DNA from: Marinosulfonomonas sp. | Lineage (GTDB): Bacteria > Pseudomonadota > Alphaproteobacteria > Rhodobacterales > Rhodobacteraceae | Direction: 5' to 3' | NCBI GenBank assembly: GCA_019090885.1 | Contig: JAHRVC010000124.1 | Coordinates: forward strand, 1-34,741 | Length of the DNA stretch: 34,741 nucleotides | In this document: piece after piece, positions 16,734 to 24,646 of the stretch | How positions within the stretch are numbered: position 1 is the stretch's first letter | Layout: every line of letters begins with the position of its first letter | Program-made: the position numbers and the translations under genes | The notes under the pieces: generated by a model | What the model was told of the DNA's origin: nothing | What the model saw: only the letters and a program-made list of their open reading frames with translations | The model's database searches: none

Positions 16734-17312
16734 TTAGTTGGCCTGTCCGTCCCTGCGTTCGTTAATTCGGCGCGCATGATAACGCTGAAAATCCTCTTCG
16801 TTATCAAGTAAATATCGTTCTTCATTAACCCATGTAAACATGTCGATCGTGGTGAAAAACTCAAAGGCGCCGGGCATGACTGCAACGGCTGCCTGTGTCG
16901 CGGATCGCCCGTCGGGCACGTCTTGCGGCATGAATAGAATCGTCGGTGTGAACAGCAGCCCCCACTTTCGCGCCAGTGCCTTTTCGCTCAGAATATCGCC
17001 GTCAAAATCGGTTACATCGACATCTCCGTGCAAGTTTAGCTGCACAACGAAAAAGTTTTCGCGGATATAGTCGGCAAGTTCGGGGCGGGGGAAAACCTCT
17101 TCGTGCATTTTCGTGCAGTAGATGCAGCCGCGTTGTTCAAAAATCAGCGCCAGGCGTTTGCCTTCACTGTTTGCTTCGGCCAGATCTTCGGCCAGATCCT
17201 TGAACGTGTCGCGCATCCAGTCGGTTTTGTGCAGCCCGTCGTCACCGATATCTGCTGCACCCAAGGGGCTGGCAATGATCAGTGCAAGGAACAGTGCAAA
17301 TAGTCGTTTCAT
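16734..17312 (-). CDS. soxW: Periplasmic thioredoxin-like protein SoxW
   Basis: SoxW is an exported thioredoxin-fold protein that receives electrons from the membrane protein SoxV. The 192-residue product has a signal peptide (LFALFLALIIASPLGAA) and the active site CIYC (Cys63, Cys66) in FEQRGCIYCTKMH, followed by the cis-proline segment FTPTILFMP. The C-terminal tail (RYHARRINERRDGQ) is rich in arginine. It follows soxV by 15 bases and precedes soxX by 101 bases. In Paracoccus soxW can be dispensed with, since SoxS can do the reducing; both are present here. Confidence 0.92.
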   Translation of the reverse strand: MKRLFALFLALIIASPLGAADIGDDGLHKTDWMRDTFKDLAEDLAEANSEGKRLALIFEQRGCIYCTKMHEEVFPRPELADYIRENFFVVQLNLHGDVDVTDFDGDILSEKALARKWGLLFTPTILFMPQDVPDGRSATQAAVAVMPGAFEFFTTIDMFTWVNEERYLLDNEEDFQRYHARRINERRDGQAN

Positions 17313-17327
17313 CTTATCCTCCTCGGA

Positions 17328-18071
17328 TTAACCAAGAGCGCCAATATTTGGCCAGAACTCAAGCATCCATTGTGCAATATAGTTGATGCTATCTGTCGCA
17401 ATAAGCACGCCGAAAACAATAAGAAACAGCCCCATGACTTTTTCCATGGTTCCCAGATGTCGGCGAAACCTGTGCATGAACCTCATGAACGGCCCAACAA
17501 AAAACGCCGCCAATATGAACGGCGATGTCATTGCGAACCCGTAGACAAACAACAAGGCCGCACCACGTGTAGCGCTTTCAGCACCGGCCGCCGCGAACAG
17601 GATCGCCGCCAGAACCGGGCCGACGCAGGGCGTCCAGCCAAAGGCAAAGGCCAGCCCGATGACATAAGAACCGATCAGGCTGGCATTCTTGGTCGAACCG
17701 GCATCAGAGCGAAACTGGCGATAAAGAAATCCAATGCGCAACACGCCCAGAAAATGCAGCCCCATCACGATGATGATCGCCGCGGCAATCCAGCGCAAAA
17801 CGCCGAACCACTCGCGCACCAGCTGGCCAAACAGGCTGGCCCCTGCCCCCAGCGCGACAAAGATAGTTATCACACCGGCTGCAAAAAATACTGATGAAAT
17901 CACCGCGCGTTTGCGCACAGCAGGCGTGAATCCGCCCCCACCAGCGCTTATCTCACTCATGCTCACTCCGGCCAGATAGCTTAGGTAAAACGGCACAATC
18001 GGCAGAATACAGGGCGACAGAAACGATAGCAGCCCTGCAACAGCCGCCCCGATAAACGATACATCCAGCAC
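17328..18071 (-). CDS. soxV: CcdA-family thiol-disulfide transporter SoxV
   Basis: SoxV carries reducing equivalents from cytosolic thioredoxin across the membrane to periplasmic SoxW/SoxS, keeping SoxYZ active. The 247-residue, six-helix protein belongs to the CcdA/DsbD-beta family; the two redox cysteines are Cys21 in SFLSPCILPIVPFYLSYLAG and Cys149 in AFGWTPCVGPVLA, each in its proline-flanked motif. It is the first gene of the minus-strand sox set and is divergent from soxS, with start codons 69 bases apart and two operator-like repeats in between. Confidence 0.94.
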   Translation of the reverse strand: MLDVSFIGAAVAGLLSFLSPCILPIVPFYLSYLAGVSMSEISAGGGGFTPAVRKRAVISSVFFAAGVITIFVALGAGASLFGQLVREWFGVLRWIAAAIIIVMGLHFLGVLRIGFLYRQFRSDAGSTKNASLIGSYVIGLAFAFGWTPCVGPVLAAILFAAAGAESATRGAALLFVYGFAMTSPFILAAFFVGPFMRFMHRFRRHLGTMEKVMGLFLIVFGVLIATDSINYIAQWMLEFWPNIGALG

Positions 18072-18086
18072 AGCGATCCCTTGTCC

Positions 18087-18104
18087 AATTCACATATTCG
18101 AATT
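18087..18104. promoter_or_regulatory. Candidate SoxR operator 1 in the soxV-soxS gap
   Basis: AATTC (18087-18091), eight bases, GAATT (18100-18104): a perfect five-base inverted repeat of the ATTC-N8-GAAT type. It lies in the 69-base divergent control region and would let SoxR govern both soxVW and the soxS-soxR-soxT unit. Confidence 0.8.
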
Positions 18105-18120
18105 ATTACTCATTTTGAGC

Positions 18121-18136
18121 ATTCGTCAATCGGAAC
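18121..18136. promoter_or_regulatory. Candidate SoxR operator 2 in the soxV-soxS gap
   Basis: ATTC (18121-18124), eight bases, GAAC (18133-18136): one mismatch from ATTC-N8-GAAT. Its centre is 33 bases, about three helical turns, from operator 1, so two SoxR dimers could sit on the same face of the DNA. It ends four bases before the soxS ATG, overlapping the ribosome binding region. Confidence 0.55.
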
Positions 18137-18140
18137 AAAT

Positions 18141-18512
18141 ATGAAAACGATATTCCTTGTTACGATATCTGTCTGGCTGGCGCTGGTAGGCACCAGCGTT
18201 CAGGCCGCCGAACTGGTGATGATCGAGGAAGACGGCTGTGTCTGGTGTGCGCGATGGAATCAGGAGATTGCGCCTATCTATCCAAAAACTGCGGCCGGAA
18301 AATTTGCGCCGCTGCGCCGTTTCGACAAAAACGGCCCGTTTCCTGACACTCTGAAATTTAGCGGCAAGTTTTTTTACACGCCAACATTTGTTGTGATCGA
18401 AAATGGCGCGGAAATCGGCCGTATCGAGGGCTATCCCGGCGAAGATTTCTTTTGGGGGTTGCTTGAAAAAATTCTTTCCGACTTCACATCATTTCCGGAG
18501 GTTCAATCATGA
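18141..18512 (+). CDS. soxS: Periplasmic thioredoxin SoxS
   Basis: SoxS is a periplasmic thioredoxin-like protein needed for full Sox activity; in Paracoccus it reactivates SoxYZ. From the ATG at 18141 the product has 123 residues with a signal peptide (TIFLVTISVWLALVGTSVQA) and the active site CVWC (Cys33, Cys36) in EEDGCVWCARWN, then the cis-proline segment YTPTFVVIENG. A longer frame starting at 18081 would overlap both candidate operators and lacks a signal-like start, so it was not used. The stop overlaps the ATG of the next gene by four bases (ATGA). Confidence 0.9.
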   Translation: MKTIFLVTISVWLALVGTSVQAAELVMIEEDGCVWCARWNQEIAPIYPKTAAGKFAPLRRFDKNGPFPDTLKFSGKFFYTPTFVVIENGAEIGRIEGYPGEDFFWGLLEKILSDFTSFPEVQS

Positions 18513-19018
18513 AAACCCACGCAATCGCCGCCCTGGCAGCGCTAGCAGTTTGCGCGACGCCGATACTTGCAGACGACGACGACAATGCATTCGTTGACTT
18601 CAAGGTTCTCAAACCAGAAGTGGCCCAAAAAATGGCGCAGGCCGCGCTGCTGGCATGCCGGGACATGGGCTTTCAGGTTGGCGTTATGGTGGTGGACCGC
18701 TTTGGTATCCCGCAGGTTTTTCTGCGCGACCGTTTTGCTGGTCTGCATGTTTTCGAAACCGCTCAGCGCAAGGCATGGACCTCCGTTAGCTTTCGCACCA
18801 ATACGACGGATCTGAACGAAGCGACCCAGCCGGGGTCTATATCCCTTGGCATTCGGGACCTGTCCAAAGCCCTGCCCCTTGGCGGCGGGCTGGTTGTGTT
18901 TGAGGGGGCGGGCAGTCTGGTGGCCGGCATCGGCGTTTCGGGCGCCCCGTCACCTGATATTGATGACGAGTGCGCGCAGGCCGGAATTGACGCCATCGAC
19001 GATATGATATCTTTTTAA
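18509..19018 (+). CDS. Secreted HbpS/GlcG-family (DUF336) haem-binding-type protein
   Basis: A 169-residue product with a signal peptide (AIAALAALAVCATPILA) followed by an acidic run (DDDDN) and a GlcG/HbpS (DUF336) domain: VAQKMAQAALLACRDMGFQVGVMVVDRFG, a FETAQRKAWTSVSFR helix, and the glycine-rich GGGLVVFEGAGSLVAGIGVSGAP core. Relatives such as HbpS of Streptomyces bind haem and sense redox stress; others are of unknown role. Translational coupling to soxS and its position before soxR argue that it belongs to the sox regulon. I infer a haem or redox-related service for the many periplasmic c-type cytochromes, without direct evidence. Confidence 0.85.
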   Translation: MKTHAIAALAALAVCATPILADDDDNAFVDFKVLKPEVAQKMAQAALLACRDMGFQVGVMVVDRFGIPQVFLRDRFAGLHVFETAQRKAWTSVSFRTNTTDLNEATQPGSISLGIRDLSKALPLGGGLVVFEGAGSLVAGIGVSGAPSPDIDDECAQAGIDAIDDMISF

Positions 19019-19039
19019 GCCGAGAAAACGGAGCACCCC

Positions 19040-19375
19040 ATGGCACTTCCGGTCATTGACGAAAACATGTCAGACGACGAAATCACCCGGATGATGGACA
19101 ACGCCTGCGAGGCGTCAAATTTCCTTAAGGCGATCAGCCATGAGGGGCGGTTGATGATCCTGTGCCATCTGGCGACGGGCGAGAAATCGGTTACCGAACT
19201 TGAAGACCTGTTATCCGCCCGGCAGGCAGCTGTTTCCCAGCAATTGTCACGCCTGCGGCTGGAAGGGCTGGTAAACCCGCGCCGGGACGGAAAGCTGATC
19301 TACTATTCGCTGGCCGATGAGCGCGCGACACAGGTTCTTGATGTGGTCTATGAATTGTTCTGCAAGGATTCTTGA
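19040..19375 (+). CDS. soxR: ArsR/SmtB-type sulfane-sulfur-responsive repressor SoxR
   Basis: A 111-residue winged-helix repressor of the ArsR family and the likely regulator of the cluster. The recognition helix region is LLSARQAAVSQQLSRLRLEGLV (about 57-78), followed by the wing RRDGKLIYYSL. Cys42 (MILCHL) and Cys108 (LFCKDS) stand at the positions of the sensing pair of SqrR (Cys41/Cys107) and BigR; Cys23 is extra. These proteins release DNA when persulfides or polysulfides link the two cysteines by sulfur. GGAG precedes ATG 19040. No arsenic-site motif (ELCVCDL) is present. This is not the SoxR of the MerR family. It lies between the haem-binding protein and soxT. Confidence 0.93.
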   Translation: MALPVIDENMSDDEITRMMDNACEASNFLKAISHEGRLMILCHLATGEKSVTELEDLLSARQAAVSQQLSRLRLEGLVNPRRDGKLIYYSLADERATQVLDVVYELFCKDS

Positions 19376-19438
19376 AATAAGCTAAACTATCAAAGGTGAC
19401 CGGGGGAACATCCGGCGCCGGGTCTGGGAGGGCCAGCA

Positions 19439-20494
19439 ATGTTAAGCGACGTTTCTGAACCGCAACTTGTTGCGGCTTTCGGCCTATTTGGCGGTATATT
19501 TTTGGGCCTTGCCGCAAGGTTTGGCCGGTTTTGCACCCTCGGCGCGATCGAAGACCTTCTTTATGGCAGCAGCGATACGCGCCTGCGCATGTGGGTGTTG
19601 GCCATCGGCGTGGCTATCGTCGGCAGTTTCGCGCTGTCGGGCGCAGGCCTTTTGGACATTGGGCAATCAATTTACCACAGCCAGCCATGGAGCCCGACGG
19701 CCAGCGTTCTGGGCGGGCTGATGTTTGGGTATGGCATGGCGCTGGCGGGCAATTGCGGCTTTGGCGCGCTGGCCCGGCTGGGCGGCGGTGACCTGCGATC
19801 TTTTGTGATTGTGCTGGTGATGGGGCTGGCGGCCTATGTCACGCTGTCAGGCCCACTGGCTGTCAGCCGGTTATGGTTCACGACGGCCACCACGGCCTAT
19901 TCCGGGCCAACGCTTGGCTATGCCGGATTGCTGGCAGATATATCAGGGCTGCCGCTGGTCATTCCCGGCGTGCTGATTGGGTTGATTATCATCGTGGCAG
20001 CGCTGTCTTCGCGCAGTTTCATTGCTGAGCGGTCCTCGGTCATCTGGGCGGCAATCGTTGGCCTTACAATTGTCAGCGGGTGGGCCGGAACCGCCTATGT
20101 ATCGGCCACCGGATTTGAAGGCACCCCGGTCGTTTCGCATACGTTTTCAGCCCCTATTGGCGAAAGCCTGCTGTTCCTGATGACGTCCAGCGGGGGCGGG
20201 CTTAGCTTTGGCGTCGGTTCGGTTGCAGGCGTGTTGTTTGGCGCGTTTATTGGCAGCTTGATAAAGGGGCATTTTCGTTGGGAGGCCTGCGAAGATCCGC
20301 GCGAATTGCGCCGCCAGATCGTTGGCGCGGCGATAATGGGCGTGGGCGCGGTTTTGGCGCTTGGCTGCACAATCGGTCAGGGGATTTCGGCCTTTTCGCT
20401 GCTGTCGTTTTCAGCACCGATCACATTTGCGAGCATATTTTTGGGCGCAACATTTGGCCTGCGACAGCTTATTTCCGGATTTGGCACCGTTTGA
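19439..20494 (+). CDS. soxT: YeeE/YedE-family sulfur compound transporter SoxT
   Basis: A 351-residue polytopic membrane protein of the YeeE/YedE family, in which E. coli and Spirochaeta members take up thiosulfate. The conserved cysteine-glycine motifs are present: RFCTLGA (Cys32), LAGNCGFG (Cys106) and LGCTIGQG (Cys310); these cysteines line the path in the known structures. GGGAGG precedes the ATG. It is the last gene of the soxS-hbpS-soxR-soxT set, 63 bases after soxR; that gap holds a short CCGGCGCCGG palindrome. It may import thiosulfate or sulfane sulfur so that SoxR can sense it, or feed sulfur assimilation. It is convergent with the TRAP gene dctM. Confidence 0.88.
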   Translation: MLSDVSEPQLVAAFGLFGGIFLGLAARFGRFCTLGAIEDLLYGSSDTRLRMWVLAIGVAIVGSFALSGAGLLDIGQSIYHSQPWSPTASVLGGLMFGYGMALAGNCGFGALARLGGGDLRSFVIVLVMGLAAYVTLSGPLAVSRLWFTTATTAYSGPTLGYAGLLADISGLPLVIPGVLIGLIIIVAALSSRSFIAERSSVIWAAIVGLTIVSGWAGTAYVSATGFEGTPVVSHTFSAPIGESLLFLMTSSGGGLSFGVGSVAGVLFGAFIGSLIKGHFRWEACEDPRELRRQIVGAAIMGVGAVLALGCTIGQGISAFSLLSFSAPITFASIFLGATFGLRQLISGFGTV

Positions 20495-20518
20495 TCCGGA
20501 TCGCACGGTGTAATCGAC

Positions 20519-21820
20519 CTAATTCATCGTATGGGGCAACCACAGCGCCAGCCCCGGTATTGCCACCAACAGCGCCAGCCGAATAATATCGACCACGATA
20601 AACGGCAGGATACCCCTGATGATTGTCTCTAGCTTCAAATCCTTGCTGATCGCCTGAATGACAAACAGGTTGATGCCAACGGGGGGCGTGATCAGCCCCA
20701 GCTCGGCCACAGTCACCACGATAATCCCGAACCAGATCGGATCAAAATTCAGCGCCACCATCAGCGGGTAAACAACCGGAATAGTCAGCAGGATCATCGA
20801 CAGACTGTCCATCAGGCAGCCCAGCACCATGTAAAACAGCAACACGATCAGCAAAATTCCGTAGGGTCCAAGGCCCATATCGGTAACGGTGCTGACCAGA
20901 AATTTCGGCAGGTTGGTGGATTCGATGAAAAAGTTGAACAGCCCGGCACCCACAAGGATCAGGAACATCATGCCCGTCGTGCTGGCCGCTTCCACGACGC
21001 AATCCTTGATGACATCGCGGTTCAGTGTCTTGCGCATCAAGGCCAGCCCAAAGGCACCAAACGCACCGAATGCCGCCGCTTCTGTCGGTGAAAAGAAGCC
21101 TGCATAGATACCGCCGATCACCACGATAAACAGCAGTGAAACCGGCCACATATCCGCCAACGCGCGGCGTTTTTCGTCCCGCTTCATCCGCGGGCCAGCC
21201 GGGCCAAGGGCTGGGTTGATGCGCGTCTGCACCGCCACCGCCGCCATATAAAGCAACGTGCCCAAGATGCCCGGAATGATCGCGGCGGCAAATAATTTTC
21301 CAACCGAGGTTTCTGTCAAGAACGCATAGATCACCAGCAGAACGCTTGGCGGGATCATCACCCCCAGCGTGCCAGCGGCCGCGATTGATGCCGAGGCCAG
21401 CCGATCATCATAACCATAGCGGCGCATCTCTGGCAGCGCGACTTTGCCCATTGTCGCTGCCGTGGCCAGGCTTGATCCACAAATCGCCCCGAAACCGGCA
21501 CAGGCACCGATTGTCGCCAAGGCCAGCCCGCCGCGATAGTGGCCGATCAGCGCGTAAAACCCATTGTATAAGCTGCGTGATAGCCCTGCCCGCGCCGCAA
21601 AAACGCCCATCAGAACGAACAGCGGAACTACCGACAGGGTGTAACGGTTCAGGCTTTCAAACGGGGCCGAGCCAAGGATAAACGCCGCACCCATCCAGTC
21701 GTTCAGCAGGAAATACCCGCCGACACCGACGACGCCCATCGCAATTGCCACAGGCACCCGCAGAAGGATCAGAACTAATGCCGCGACAAATCCCAGCAAC
21801 CCGAACAGAGGCGTTTCCAT
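20519..21820 (-). CDS. dctM: TRAP transporter large permease (DctM)
   Basis: The 433-residue, twelve-helix-type membrane subunit of a tripartite ATP-independent periplasmic transporter, which uses the sodium gradient to move organic acids. DctM features include LRVPVAIAMGVVG at the N-terminus, FGAICGSSLATAATMG, IAAAGTLGVMIPPSVLLVIYA, and the mirror repeat AELGLITPPVGINLFVIQ. It is the last gene of dctP-dctQ-dctM and is 101 bases after dctQ; that gap has a small stem-loop. GGGAAG lies ten bases before the ATG. Confidence 0.95.
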   Translation of the reverse strand: METPLFGLLGFVAALVLILLRVPVAIAMGVVGVGGYFLLNDWMGAAFILGSAPFESLNRYTLSVVPLFVLMGVFAARAGLSRSLYNGFYALIGHYRGGLALATIGACAGFGAICGSSLATAATMGKVALPEMRRYGYDDRLASASIAAAGTLGVMIPPSVLLVIYAFLTETSVGKLFAAAIIPGILGTLLYMAAVAVQTRINPALGPAGPRMKRDEKRRALADMWPVSLLFIVVIGGIYAGFFSPTEAAAFGAFGAFGLALMRKTLNRDVIKDCVVEAASTTGMMFLILVGAGLFNFFIESTNLPKFLVSTVTDMGLGPYGILLIVLLFYMVLGCLMDSLSMILLTIPVVYPLMVALNFDPIWFGIIVVTVAELGLITPPVGINLFVIQAISKDLKLETIIRGILPFIVVDIIRLALLVAIPGLALWLPHTMN

Positions 21821-21884
21821 TGTCGTATTACTTCCCAGTCCAGTATTTCACGCGCAATCTTTCCCTTGTCGTTACCGTAACCAA

Positions 21885-21904
21885 TTGCGGCCCAAAGACC
21901 GCAA
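21885..21904 (-). other. Stem-loop in the dctQ-dctM gap
   Basis: On the minus strand TTGCGGTC pairs with GGCCGCAA (eight pairs, one G-U) around the loop TTTG. A second small palindrome, GTTAC-N-GTAAC, lies next to it at 21871-21881. Neither is followed by a U-run. They may tune the amount of DctM relative to DctQ. Confidence 0.4.
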
Positions 21905-21921
21905 AACGTGCAATCCCCGGC

Positions 21922-22461
21922 CTATCTGGCCAGTCTCAGAAATCCAAAAGCAAAGTTTTCCACCGCGACAAGCACCGTCGCAAAGACCGACAGGGCAGAC
22001 CCCACAAGGATCGGCAACCAATACCAGATAATCGGAATTCCCACCGTCAGTGACCGGTCGCCATACCCATGCTGCAAGAATGCCTGCTCGGTGCAATAAA
22101 TAAGGATCAGGAACATCAGAACGGCGCTTAAAAGCGCGGCCATTGCGGCCAGCAACGCCCGTGATCGCTGCGACATTTGCTGCACGACGATATCCACACC
22201 CACGTGCGAGCCGATGGAAAATGCGTACGGAATAGCCATATAGGCCGCAGCCAAAATGAACAGTTGGACGATGTCGACGACCCCTAGAACCGCAAGGCTT
22301 AGGTTCTCGCCGGTTATCATCCCGACGCCGCGCGATATCCAGCGCAGCACAACATCCGTAATTGTAACGGCCATCGCCGCCATCAGAAAAGCGACGCAAA
22401 CCCATGCGCAAACCCAGGTAACTTTACCCGAGAGCGCATGGAGAAAGCGAAACAGTGCCAT
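21922..22461 (-). CDS. dctQ: TRAP transporter small permease (DctQ)
   Basis: The 179-residue small membrane subunit with four transmembrane helices. The DctQ pattern is visible: a first helix (WVCAWVCVAFLMAAMAVTITDVVLRWI), then the amphipathic stretch, the SHVGVDIVVQQM segment (usually H-I-R-V-D in the family), and a last helix (WYWLPILVGSALSVFATVLV). It lies eight bases after dctP. It works as a complex with DctM and receives the substrate from DctP. Confidence 0.9.
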   Translation of the reverse strand: MALFRFLHALSGKVTWVCAWVCVAFLMAAMAVTITDVVLRWISRGVGMITGENLSLAVLGVVDIVQLFILAAAYMAIPYAFSIGSHVGVDIVVQQMSQRSRALLAAMAALLSAVLMFLILIYCTEQAFLQHGYGDRSLTVGIPIIWYWLPILVGSALSVFATVLVAVENFAFGFLRLAR

Positions 22462-22469
22462 TGCTGGCG

Positions 22470-23504
22470 CTATTTTTCGAACTCAGCAGATAGGCGCTGA
22501 GCCTCGGAATAGATCTCGCGGGCATTGGCGATCCCGGACTCTTTTTCAAGTTTGGTCAGCCATTCGTCGGCCATCGGTGCCAGTGCTTCGCGCCACCGCT
22601 GACGCTCTTCTGGCGAAAGCTTAACGATCGTGTTGCCACGTTCTACGGCTTTTTCATGTCCCGGTACGTCCCATGCGTCCCACCATGGGCCAAATTTCGC
22701 AACGAGCGCATCACCAGACATTTCGTCGATTACTGCGCGTACATCTTCGGGCAGTGAATCATACTTTTTCTGGTTCATCGCAAAGTAGAACGAGACCGAA
22801 TAAACGCCCGCGTCCAGATGGTAATCAAGCACTTCGAACAGTTTGAACGAATTCACAGGATCCCATGGGAACAGGGTTCCGTCCAGAACGCCTTTTTGAA
22901 TGCTTTCATAAACCTGCGTTGGTGGCAGGCCCTGTGGTGTTGCACCCAGAAATGTCAGCATTTCGCTGGCAGCAGCACTTGGCGTGCGGATCCGCAGACC
23001 TTTCAGATCATCCATTGTTTTAACCTGACGACCTTTGGTGTGGATCAGGCCAGCGTTATGACCAAACAGGGCCAGCATTTTTACGCCGGGATGCTCCTCG
23101 GCCAGATATTTTGGATAGAGCGCCCACAGAACCTTGGATGCGCCATCAGCCGTTTCTGCAAGGAACGGCAGATCGGTGATCGAGGTGCGTGGGAAACGAC
23201 CGCGCGGGATGCCGTGCAGGCCCATTGCGATATCCACGATGCCCGACCGGACTTGGTCATATTGCTTGGTGATAACCCCAAGCTGCGTGCCGCCCGGATG
23301 GATCGTAACCTTGACCTGACCGTTGGTGCGTTTTTCAAGCTCACGCGCCCAAGGTTCCATGAAATCGCGGTGCATACCGTGGCCCGCGGGCACGTAATGG
23401 CTGAGTTTCAGCTCAATCACATCTGCCGAGATTGCCGGACCGGCAGCCCCGAGTAGCATGGCCGGCAATACCACCGCCCCTATAATTTTTTTGAGTAGTT
23501 TCAC
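22470..23504 (-). CDS. dctP: TRAP transporter substrate-binding protein (DctP)
   Basis: The 344-residue periplasmic receptor. A signal peptide (IIGAVVLPAMLLGAAGPAISA) is followed by the family fold: LKLSHYVPAGHGMHRDFMEPWARELEKRTNGQVKVTIHPGGTQLG in the first domain (too long to give meaning residue by residue), MDDLKGLRIRTPSA with the arginine that salt-bridges the substrate carboxylate, and the LPPTQVYESIQKGVLDG segment. The substrate is thus most likely a carboxylate. The neighbouring catabolic genes suggest an aromatic or cyclic acid. Divergent from the iclR gene with a 262-base control region between the starts. Confidence 0.94.
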   Translation of the reverse strand: MKLLKKIIGAVVLPAMLLGAAGPAISADVIELKLSHYVPAGHGMHRDFMEPWARELEKRTNGQVKVTIHPGGTQLGVITKQYDQVRSGIVDIAMGLHGIPRGRFPRTSITDLPFLAETADGASKVLWALYPKYLAEEHPGVKMLALFGHNAGLIHTKGRQVKTMDDLKGLRIRTPSAAASEMLTFLGATPQGLPPTQVYESIQKGVLDGTLFPWDPVNSFKLFEVLDYHLDAGVYSVSFYFAMNQKKYDSLPEDVRAVIDEMSGDALVAKFGPWWDAWDVPGHEKAVERGNTIVKLSPEERQRWREALAPMADEWLTKLEKESGIANAREIYSEAQRLSAEFEK

Positions 23505-23766
23505 TGTGTTTTTCCTCCCAGATGATGCTTTTTTGTAATTTTTACGCTTGTACAGTCAACATCGCCGCTGTCAGCGCATCGTGCCCAAGATGGCGCGTTA
23601 TCGAAAATTCGCGGTCAAACCCTCCCACAATTCGACCAACGACGCGCCTTCATATCGAAGGCTATTCGAGATGATTTCCGTTTACAATATCAATTTCTTA
23701 TTGTGAAATAAAATACCGGCGCGGATATTGAAGCGTCAGGAAACGACGCAGCCTTTGGGGGCAACC
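23505..23766. promoter_or_regulatory. Divergent control region of dctPQM and iclR
   Basis: The stretch between the two start codons holds three inverted repeats: ATATCGAA/TTCGAGAT (23652-23672, one mismatch), ACAATA/TATTGT (23684-23704, spacing 9) and ATTTC/GAAAT (23693-23709, spacing 7). The last recurs before the monooxygenase gene. IclR-type regulators usually bind short palindromes of this kind between divergent genes. No ORF longer than shadows lies here. Confidence 0.5.
23693..23709. promoter_or_regulatory. Candidate IclR operator, site 1
   Basis: ATTTC-N7-GAAAT inverted repeat. The minus-strand 14-mer TAAGAAATTGATAT running through it (23687-23700) matches site 2 before the LLM gene at 12 of 14 positions. 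It lies 58 bases before the chosen iclR start, suited to autoregulation and to control of dctP. Confidence 0.5.
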
Positions 23767-24555
23767 ATGGACGTTGAAGAAAAAAAACGCAGTGGCGTTC
23801 AGTCGATTGATGTCGGGCTACGTATTCTGATGTCTTTGGCCGAATTTCCCGGCCCCGTGGCGCTGAAAGACATCTCGGCGCGGGCAGAAATGTCGCCCAG
23901 TCGGTGCCACCGCTATCTTGTCAGCCTGATCCGCGGCGGGCTGGCGGTGCAGGAACCAGACACCGGGCATTACAACCTTGGCACCGGAGCGTTGAAGCTG
24001 GGGCTGGCCGCGCTGCGCCGTCTTGATGTGATGCATTTTTCTGTCGAGGCGCTGAAAACCCTGCAACGTCAGACCGGCCATACGGCGATGATGACGGTCT
24101 GGTCCGACAGTGGGCCGACGATTGTGCGGATGCTGGAATCGGATGCGCCGATCATTGTGAATATCCGTATTGGGTCTACCCTGCCGCTTTTGACCTCGGC
24201 CAGTGGTCAGGTGTTTCTGAGCTACCTGCCCCGCCTTGCAACCCAGCCGCTTGTTGATCTGGCGCTTGCCAATATACCCGCCGGGGCGGCCAATCCCAAG
24301 TTGCACGATGAAGCAAGCATCAACACGATGATTACTGAGGTTCGCGCCAGTGGGCTGTCGCGCATCAAAGGTGACCTTTTGCCCGGACTGGAAGCTATCT
24401 GCGCGCCCATATTTGACAGTCAGGATGATATTCTGGCCGGTCTTGCGCTGCTGGCACCAAGCGGTGGCCTTGCGGACGATCAGGGCGAAGCTGCGCAATT
24501 ACTGCGGTCGGTGGCGCAAGAAGTTTCCAACAAAATGGGCCATGAGAACGGCTAG
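23767..24555 (+). CDS. IclR-family transcriptional regulator
   Basis: The 262-residue protein has an N-terminal winged helix-turn-helix (SIDVGLRILMSLAEF, then VALKDISARAEMSPSRCHRYLVSLIRGGLA, about 15-60) and the C-terminal IclR effector domain (HFSVEALKTLQRQTGHTAMMTVWSDSGPTIVRM; LPLLTSASGQVFLSYL; GLEAICAPIFD). IclR proteins typically control degradation of aromatic or small organic acids and bind the pathway substrate or product. The ATG at 23767 with GGGGGC upstream is preferred to a TTG at 23728. It sits between the transporter and the catabolic genes and is the likely local regulator of both. Confidence 0.92.
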   Translation: MDVEEKKRSGVQSIDVGLRILMSLAEFPGPVALKDISARAEMSPSRCHRYLVSLIRGGLAVQEPDTGHYNLGTGALKLGLAALRRLDVMHFSVEALKTLQRQTGHTAMMTVWSDSGPTIVRMLESDAPIIVNIRIGSTLPLLTSASGQVFLSYLPRLATQPLVDLALANIPAGAANPKLHDEASINTMITEVRASGLSRIKGDLLPGLEAICAPIFDSQDDILAGLALLAPSGGLADDQGEAAQLLRSVAQEVSNKMGHENG

Positions 24556-24629
24556 CACCGTTAGCCCGCCTGCCCCCTTTTGCGCACCTTTTCTGGCTGC
24601 GGAATTAAAACCTTGCCAACAAATCGACC

Positions 24630-24646
24630 ATTTTGTATTAAGAAAT
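24630..24646. promoter_or_regulatory. Candidate IclR operator, site 2
   Basis: ATTTT-N7-GAAAT, ending 38 bases before the start of the LLM monooxygenase. The 14-mer TAAGAAATCGATGT (24639-24652) matches site 1 on the opposite strand except at two pyrimidine/purine exchanges. The agreement between the two control regions supports a shared regulator. Confidence 0.45.

Noticed and set aside
18081-18140. Longer SoxS start at 18081
   Set aside because: It would place both candidate SoxR operators in the coding region and put 20 non-hydrophobic residues before the signal peptide.
19413-19422. CCGGCGCCGG palindrome between soxR and soxT
   Set aside because: Too short and too common in GC-rich DNA to call an operator or terminator; it does not resemble the ATTC-N8-GAAT sites.
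23818-24498. Minus-strand open frame of 226 codons opposite the IclR gene
   Set aside because: The plus-strand frame encodes a complete IclR protein with both domains; the minus frame has no known pattern.
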